This document shows positions 58,990-64,000 of a stretch of DNA of 64,000 nucleotides, one piece after another (position 1 is the first letter of the stretch; every line of letters starts with the position of its first letter). A program made the translations under genes and the position numbers. The notes beneath the pieces were generated by a model. That model had not been told where the DNA came from and made no database searches. It was given only the letters and a program-made list of their open reading frames with translations. This stretch comes from Streptomyces sp. NRRL F-2664 (GTDB lineage Bacteria > Actinomycetota > Actinomycetes > Streptomycetales > Streptomycetaceae). Where the stretch lies: NCBI RefSeq assembly GCF_000719345.1, contig NZ_JOFX01000018.1:1-64000 (forward strand), read 5' to 3'.

Positions 58990-61341
58990 TCAGAGGGTCT
59001 CGCTCAGCGAGTCCGCCAGCCGGCGCCGTGCCGTCCGGGTCGCCGGCAGCACCGCTGCCGCGACCGCGCCCAGCACCGCGGCCCCGACCACGGTCGCGAG
59101 CACCGGTAGCGGCGGCAGGTGTGCGATGCCCGCGCCGATACCGCTGGACGCGCCCTGGGTGTCCACGAGCCTGCTGCCGGCCAGGACGCCCACCGCCGTC
59201 CCCACCAGTGCGGAGGCGAGTGCGGTCAGGCCGGCGGCCGTCACGATCATCGCGCCGATCTGCCGGGGCGTCAGCCCGATGGCCTTCAGGGCGAGCAGGT
59301 CCCGGCCGCGGTCGCGCACGCCCGTACCGACGAGGGTGAGCAGTTCGATCAGCCCGATGAGCGCCAGCACCGCGATCAGGGCGCCGATCACCCCGCGGGC
59401 CGGTTCCAGCCGGTCGGCCGGATTGGGCGTCTCACGGATCTCCAGGGTTGCGCCGGCCGCCGCGGCGAGGGCGCCGCTCACGGCCCGCGGGTCGGCCCCG
59501 CCGCGCAGTTCCAGGGCGTAGTAGGCGGGCTTCAGCTGCGGGTCGCGCTCGCGCAGCGCGTCGAGGGTGGTGGTGATGACCCGGCCGCCGGATTCGGGCT
59601 CGATGGTGCGACCCACGAGGTGCAGGATCTGCGGCCGTCCGCCGACGGTCATCCGGACCCAGTCGCCGACGCGCACGCCCAGCAGGTCCAGCAGTCCCTG
59701 GCCGGCCACGGCTTCGTCGGGGCCGGCCACCGCGCGCCCCTCCACCACCGCGGACGGGTAGGGCTGCCGGGCGGTGCCGAGGCCGCGCAGGGTGATGGTG
59801 CCGGTCTGTCCGGGTACCAGCGCCGCCATCTCCGCGCCCGGGTGGACGGCGGCGACATCGGGGACCGTCGCGAGGATCTTGGCCAACTCGGTGCCGGACG
59901 GCCCGGCGCCCTGCTCGGACCGTACGGTGAGTGCCGCGGCCAGTCCCACCTGGGCGGGGCGGCTGCGGAACTGGTCCAGCGTCGACCAGGCGACGAGGGC
60001 GACCGTGATGAGCACCAGGGGCAGTGCGAGCCGGATCACCGGTACGAGCGTCCGCCCGCGGCAGGGGAACGCCGCCCGCCACCCGAGGAGGAGCGCGGGC
60101 GGCACCCGCATCCCGAGGGCCCGTTTGCCGAGGGCGGTCATCGGCGACGCGGACGGCAGCGCCGCCCTGGCCACCGGAACCGGGGGGACGCGTCCGGCCC
60201 GCCATGCGGAGAGGCCGGTGGACGCGGCGATGAGCAGGACCGCGCCCCCGGGGATGCCGATCATCAGGGCGGTGTGCCCGGGGAGGTCCTTCCAGACGGC
60301 GGCCGCTTCGCCGATCCGGCCGGGTATGCGGGCGCCGAGGAGGGCGATCGCCGTGGTGCCGAGGGCCACCCCGAGGAGCGCGAAGGCCAGGTGCTGGACG
60401 AGGAAGCCACGGGTGACCTGGCCGGGGGTGAAGCCGATGGCCTTGAGGACCGCGATGTCCCGCAGCTGGCCCCGGACCCGGGCGCCGACCGCTCCGGACG
60501 CGGCGAGGGCGGCGGCGAGGAGGGCGCCGAGGCCGAAGACGGCGAACACCGTGCCGAGGAACCGGTCGTCGCCGCCCGCCTCGGCGCGGGCCTGCTGCCA
60601 CTTGGTGACCTCGGCGACCCGGTCGGCGCCGAGTACGGTGACGGCGCGCTGGACGATGAAGTCGGTGTCGTCGGGGTCCTCCAGGCGCAGCCCGACGCTC
60701 TGCCCGGTGGTGGCGCGGGCGATGTCGTCGAGGGTTGCGGGAAGCACCCAGCCGATGCCGGCCGCGCCGCCCGGCCGGTAGCGCGGCTCGGCGGCGTCGG
60801 CGGTCCCGCTCACCCGCAGCAGGCGCGGGGCGCCGTCGGGGCCGCTGACGCGGACGGTGTCGCCCGGCTCCGCCCAGAGGGCACGGGCCACCGAGGTCTC
60901 CAGTACGACGGCGCCCGGGCCGGAGGCGGGCCGCGGGCCGGTGTCGTCCGCGTCGGGGACGTCGAGCCAGCTGCCCGCGGTGAGGAGCGGCCGCCCGGTG
61001 CGCGGGGGCTCGGCGCCGGTGGCGCGGAGCGTCACCCCTGCACGGGCTCCGCGCGAGTCGATCGTGGTGGCGGCGGTGCGGTAGGGCCCGGACAGCGCCT
61101 CGACGCCTTCCACACCGGACAGGGCGTCCGCGTCCGCGTCCGCTCCGGCGCGGGTGTGCAGCCAGATGTGCGCGCCCTGGGACTGGTTGAAGACCCGCTG
61201 CCACGGGTTCGCGGCGTAGCCGAAGAGCGCGCCGGCCAGCAGGAGCGAGGCGATGACGCCGGCGCTGGCGAGGACGACGAAGAGGGCTTCGCCGCGGTGT
61301 GCACGGAAGTCGGCCTGCGCCCAGCGCAGGGTGGCCCGCAC
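58990..61341 (-). CDS. FtsX-type ABC transporter permease (783 aa)
   Basis: Two FtsX repeats: an N-terminal helix (GEALFVVLASAGVIASLLLA), a long extracytoplasmic domain, then three-helix blocks with LRDIAVLKAIGFTPGQVTRG and RDLLALKAIGLTPRQIGAMI. This is the MacB/LolE-like fold of mechanotransmitting exporters. GTG at 61341, 2 nt after the ATPase stop, was chosen. The frame is open further upstream but overlaps the ATPase gene. The substrate is unknown. Confidence 0.9.
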   Translation of the reverse strand: MRATLRWAQADFRAHRGEALFVVLASAGVIASLLLAGALFGYAANPWQRVFNQSQGAHIWLHTRAGADADADALSGVEGVEALSGPYRTAATTIDSRGARAGVTLRATGAEPPRTGRPLLTAGSWLDVPDADDTGPRPASGPGAVVLETSVARALWAEPGDTVRVSGPDGAPRLLRVSGTADAAEPRYRPGGAAGIGWVLPATLDDIARATTGQSVGLRLEDPDDTDFIVQRAVTVLGADRVAEVTKWQQARAEAGGDDRFLGTVFAVFGLGALLAAALAASGAVGARVRGQLRDIAVLKAIGFTPGQVTRGFLVQHLAFALLGVALGTTAIALLGARIPGRIGEAAAVWKDLPGHTALMIGIPGGAVLLIAASTGLSAWRAGRVPPVPVARAALPSASPMTALGKRALGMRVPPALLLGWRAAFPCRGRTLVPVIRLALPLVLITVALVAWSTLDQFRSRPAQVGLAAALTVRSEQGAGPSGTELAKILATVPDVAAVHPGAEMAALVPGQTGTITLRGLGTARQPYPSAVVEGRAVAGPDEAVAGQGLLDLLGVRVGDWVRMTVGGRPQILHLVGRTIEPESGGRVITTTLDALRERDPQLKPAYYALELRGGADPRAVSGALAAAAGATLEIRETPNPADRLEPARGVIGALIAVLALIGLIELLTLVGTGVRDRGRDLLALKAIGLTPRQIGAMIVTAAGLTALASALVGTAVGVLAGSRLVDTQGASSGIGAGIAHLPPLPVLATVVGAAVLGAVAAAVLPATRTARRRLADSLSETL

Positions 61342-61343
61342 CG

Positions 61344-62111
61344 TCAGTCCTTCAGTTCGAGCACGCCGGAGACGCCGCCGGCCGGCCCGGGGCGTCCGCC
61401 GCCGAGCCGGGCGTCGTCGGCTATGCGGCCGTCGAAGAAGCTGATGACGCGGTCGGCGGCGCTGGCCATCCGGGCGTCGTGGGTGACCATCATGATCGTC
61501 TGACCGCGCTGGTGGAAGCGGGTGAGCAGGCGCAGCACCTCCCGGGTGCCCTTGCTGTCGAGGCTGCCGGCCGGTTCGTCGGCGAGCAGCAGCGCGGGGT
61601 GGTTGACGAGGGCACGGGCGAGGGCGACCCGCTGCTGTTCGCCGCCGGACAGCTCTCCCGGCATGGAGCGCTCGCGGCCTTCGAGGCCGAGTTCGGCGAG
61701 CAGTTCGGCGCGGGATGCGCGGGCGGCCTTCGGGGAGGTGCCGGCGAGCAGGGCGGGCAGTTCGACGTTGTCGGCGACGGTGAGGTTGGAGACGAGGTTG
61801 AAGAACTGGAAGACGACGCCGATGCTGCGGCGCCTGAGGGCGGCCCAGCGGGCCTCGCGGTAGGTGTCGACGCGTTCGCCGTCGAACCACAGCTTGCCGG
61901 CGTCGGGCCGCTGGAGGCCGCCGATCAGGTGCAGGAGGGTGGACTTCCCGGCGCCCGAGGGGCCGGTGACCGCGACGAACTCGCCCGGCCGGACGGAGAG
62001 GTCCACGCCGCGGACGGCGGGCACCGGGGCGCCCTCGCCGTGGTGCGTCTTGGTCAGGCCCTCGGCGCGGACGATGGGCACGGCAGGAGCGGCGGTGGCG
62101 TCGTCGCTCAT
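61344..62111 (-). CDS. ABC transporter ATP-binding protein (LolD/MacB-like)
   Basis: A 255-aa ATPase: Walker [12 protein letters not shown]-loop VVFQFFNLV, signature LSGGEQQR, Walker [14 protein letters not shown], and H-loop MVTHD. The signature and the length match the LolD/MacB group that pairs with FtsX permeases. The ATG overlaps the PadR stop (ATGA), and the permease starts 2 nt after its stop: a three-gene operon. Confidence 0.94.
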   Translation of the reverse strand: MSDDATAAPAVPIVRAEGLTKTHHGEGAPVPAVRGVDLSVRPGEFVAVTGPSGAGKSTLLHLIGGLQRPDAGKLWFDGERVDTYREARWAALRRRSIGVVFQFFNLVSNLTVADNVELPALLAGTSPKAARASRAELLAELGLEGRERSMPGELSGGEQQRVALARALVNHPALLLADEPAGSLDSKGTREVLRLLTRFHQRGQTIMMVTHDARMASAADRVISFFDGRIADDARLGGGRPGPAGGVSGVLELKD

Positions 62112-62614
62112 TCCAGCTCCTCCTGAATGCGTTCGAGCCAGTCGAGGTCCGCCTGCAGGTGCAGCATGGCGCCCTCGATCAGCAGTTGGGAGATCTTGTT
62201 GTCGCGGTCCTCGGCAGCGGCCAGCTTCGACAGGTCCCGCATGGTGTTGAGGTACTGGCGCCGCTGCTTGTTGATCAGGGTGATGGGGTCGGCCAGGCCC
62301 GACTGCGGTGCGAGCGCCACCTTCATGAAGAACTCGTCCCGGACCCGGGGCTCCTCGGCGGTGTCCTCGAACCAGGCCAGCACGGCCTCGCGTCCGGCGT
62401 CCGTCAGCTTGTACGTGCGCTTGTTGGGCCGACCCGACTGTTCGACGTCCTCGCCCTCGATCAGTCCGCTCTTCTCGAGCCTGCCGAGGGTGACGTAGAT
62501 CTGGCCGACGTTGGGCTGAGGGTACGCGGCGCCCAGGAGCTTCTCAAGGTCCTGCTTGAGCTCGTAACCGTGCGCAGGGCTACGGGTGAGGAGCGCAAGG
62601 AGCGCCTGCCGCAC
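62108..62614 (-). CDS. PadR-family transcriptional regulator (168 aa)
   Basis: A winged-helix N-terminus (RQALLALLTRSPAHGYELKQ, PNVGQIYVTLGRLEKSGLIE, GRPNKRTYKLTDAGREAVLA) and a C-terminal helical dimerisation domain make this a PadR protein. It is translationally coupled to the ABC exporter genes, so it probably represses its own operon and responds to a transported compound. GTG at 62614 follows GGAGGGGG. Confidence 0.93.
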   Translation of the reverse strand: MRQALLALLTRSPAHGYELKQDLEKLLGAAYPQPNVGQIYVTLGRLEKSGLIEGEDVEQSGRPNKRTYKLTDAGREAVLAWFEDTAEEPRVRDEFFMKVALAPQSGLADPITLINKQRRQYLNTMRDLSKLAAAEDRDNKISQLLIEGAMLHLQADLDWLERIQEELE

Positions 62615-62699
62615 TCGCCCCCTCCTTCCCGCTGCGTAGTCAACTGTTCACTGGCATCCCGTCGGATGTCGCCTGCGTCCGTCACGTCTGCCTGGACGT

Positions 62700-62735
62700 C
62701 TAGTATCGCCCATGCCTAACGGGTATATATAGGCC
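62700..62735. promoter_or_regulatory. AT-rich patch between divergent PadR operon and solute-binding gene
   Basis: TATATAT at 62724-62730 lies in an otherwise GC-rich region, flanked by CCTA (62715-62718) and TAGG (62730-62733). It is a candidate PadR operator or a shared promoter element. Confidence 0.4.
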
Positions 62736-62780
62736 ACGAGGGGTCGGCAGCGCAGCCGGATCGTGCTCTGGGAGGAATCT

Positions 62781-64000
62781 ATGCGGTGGACGCGTGCCGC
62801 GGGTAGAGCTCTCCTGGTGGTGGCGGTCGTGCTCGCGGGGTACGCCGGTCTCGGTGTCCGCCCCGGGGAGGGCGCGGCCTCCGGCGCCCGGGGCCCGCTG
62901 ACGCTGGTGACGGCGGGCGACCTCACCGACTACCTCGGCCCCCTGCTCGACGACTGGAACGAGAGCCGTCCCGGCGAGCGGGTCACCCTGGTCGAGCTGC
63001 CGGACTCGGCCGACGAGACCCGGGCCCAGATGATCAGCGAGCTGCGGTCGGGCCGGGGCCGCTTCGACGTGCTGAACATCGACGTCGCCTGGACGTCCGA
63101 GTTCGCGGCGGCCGGATGGATCTCCCCGCTCCCCCGGGACCGGTTCCCCCTGGACGCCTTCCTGCGGCCGGTCGTGGACACCGCGACCTTCGACGGCCGC
63201 CTGTACGCGGTCCCGTACGTCACGAACGCGGGCCTGCTCTACTACCGCAAGGACCTCCTGGACCGGGCGGGTGTGCAGCCGCCGCGGACCTGGTCCGAGT
63301 TGGCCCGCCAGGCCCGCACGATCGCGCCGCAGCACGGGCTGGACGGTTACGCCGGCCAGTTCCTCCCGTACGAGGGGCTGACGGTCAACGTCACCGAGGC
63401 GGTGCACTCGGCGGGCGGCTCGATCCTGCGCGACGACGGCGCCCGCGTCACCGTGGACTCCGACGGGGCGCGGGCCGGTCTGCGGTTCCTCGCGGACGGG
63501 GTGCGGGAGGGCTGGATCTCCCGCGAGGCGCTCGGCTACAAGGAGGAGGAGTCCCGCAGGGCGTTCCAGGACGGCCGGTTGCTCTTCCTGCGGAACTGGC
63601 CCTACGTGTATGCGGACGCGAGCGCGCCGGACTCGGAGGTGGCCGGCCGGTTCGGCGCCGTGCCGCTGCCCGGCGCGGACGGGCCCGGCACCAGCGTGCT
63701 GGGCGGTTCCAACCTGGCCGTCAGCAGCAGTGCGCGGCACCCGGCGTCGGCGGCGGACCTGATGGCCTACCTCACCAGCGAGCGGGTGCAGCGACGGGTC
63801 CTCACCGAGGGCTCGCTGCCGCCGGTGCGCGCCGCGCTGTACGAGGATCCCGAGCTGGTCCGCGCCCACCCGTACCTGCCGACCCTGCGCGAGAGCGTGC
63901 TGTCGGCGGTGCCGCGGCCGAAGAGTCCGCGCTACGACCAGGTGAGCCTCGCCGTGCAGGCCGTGGGGCAGGACGTGATGGCGCTGCGCCAGACGCCGGA
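62781..64000 (+). CDS. ABC transporter sugar-binding protein (ThuE/LpqY-like), 3' truncated by window edge
   Basis: The frame is open to the last base, so the C-terminus is outside. After a signal-like helix (ALLVVAVVLAGYAGLG) comes a family 1 solute-binding domain: TLVTAGDLTDYLGPLLDDWN, RFDVLNIDVAWTSEFAAAGW, YAVPYVTNAGLLYYRKDLLD, EGLTVNVTEAVHSAGGSILR. The usual lipobox Cys is replaced by Tyr (LAGY), so it may stay as a membrane-anchored or released protein. GGAGGA precedes the ATG. Permease genes are expected downstream. Confidence 0.9.
   Translation, partial: MRWTRAAGRALLVVAVVLAGYAGLGVRPGEGAASGARGPLTLVTAGDLTDYLGPLLDDWNESRPGERVTLVELPDSADETRAQMISELRSGRGRFDVLNIDVAWTSEFAAAGWISPLPRDRFPLDAFLRPVVDTATFDGRLYAVPYVTNAGLLYYRKDLLDRAGVQPPRTWSELARQARTIAPQHGLDGYAGQFLPYEGLTVNVTEAVHSAGGSILRDDGARVTVDSDGARAGLRFLADGVREGWISREALGYKEEESRRAFQDGRLLFLRNWPYVYADASAPDSEVAGRFGAVPLPGADGPGTSVLGGSNLAVSSSARHPASAADLMAYLTSERVQRRVLTEGSLPPVRAALYEDPELVRAHPYLPTLRESVLSAVPRPKSPRYDQVSLAVQAVGQDVMALRQTP

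Noticed and set aside
61342..61890. N-terminal extension of the FtsX permease
   Set aside because: It overlaps the ATPase gene in antisense-like composition; GTG at 61341 sits right after the ATPase stop.
1..64000. CRISPR arrays, tRNA, rRNA, insertion sequences
   Set aside because: I looked for regularly spaced repeats, tRNA-like cloverleafs and transposase motifs and found none.

Overview
The window is chromosomal DNA from a Streptomyces or a very close actinomycete. It has very high G+C with strong G/C at third codon positions, many GTG starts, and families that are typical of that genus (DUF5133, DUF6098, DUF6766, CtaG with DUF2243, DUF3618 with a holin-like protein, a ThuE-like solute-binding protein). 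I see no rRNA, tRNA, CRISPR array, insertion sequence or phage module. The gene content reads as a general-stress and redox region.

Layout. 1-9.5 kb: the 3' part of a large catalase, a CBS protein, a CYP152-type peroxygenase, two small hydrophilic proteins, polyphosphate kinase 2, an AraC regulator, a short protein resembling ribosome-inactivating toxins, and an EcsC-like protein. 9.5-15.6 kb: an alpha/beta hydrolase, a type IB topoisomerase, small stress proteins, and a complete RsbQ - RsbP - STAS operon. 15.6-25.5 kb: an M20 amidohydrolase behind a 48-codon ORF, a CrtI-like oxidoreductase, a YbdK ligase, a GNAT remnant, an ATP-binding switch kinase, a STAS protein, and a four-gene operon (hemerythrin, lipoprotein, 27-aa membrane peptide, DUF6766). 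25.5-32.6 kb: an S9 peptidase, an asparagine-synthase-type amidotransferase resembling the NAGGN osmolyte enzyme, an M20 dipeptidase and an isochorismatase. 32.6-40 kb: a lone cytochrome oxidase subunit I, two SPW proteins, and a DUF4383 - hemerythrin - DUF2243 - CtaG operon. 40-50.4 kb: NfeD and SPFH membrane proteins, a ferritin-like protein with a hemerythrin, an SRPBCC protein, a CBS protein, a zinc alcohol dehydrogenase, a Rieske-FAD oxidoreductase, and a DUF3618/holin-like/membrane operon. 50.4-58 kb: DUF6098, two more PP2C phosphatases, a RelE-like toxin, a lone DhaK, DUF2231 and a second ATP-binding switch protein. 58-64 kb: an SDR, a PadR-controlled FtsX-type ABC exporter, and the start of a sugar-binding protein.

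Two themes tie the region together. First, partner-switching parts are dense: three PP2C/SpoIIE phosphatases, two STAS proteins, two RsbW-like ATPases and an RsbQ hydrolase. Second, many genes carry the same putative promoter, about GNNT - 14 to 16 nt - GGG(T/C)A(G/A), which resembles the SigB-type stress promoter. At nine genes and one four-codon ORF the -10-like hexamer lies exactly 9 nt before the start codon, which predicts leaderless transcripts. My reading is that a SigB-like sigma factor, released by such partner switches, drives much of this window. That link is inference from sequence only.
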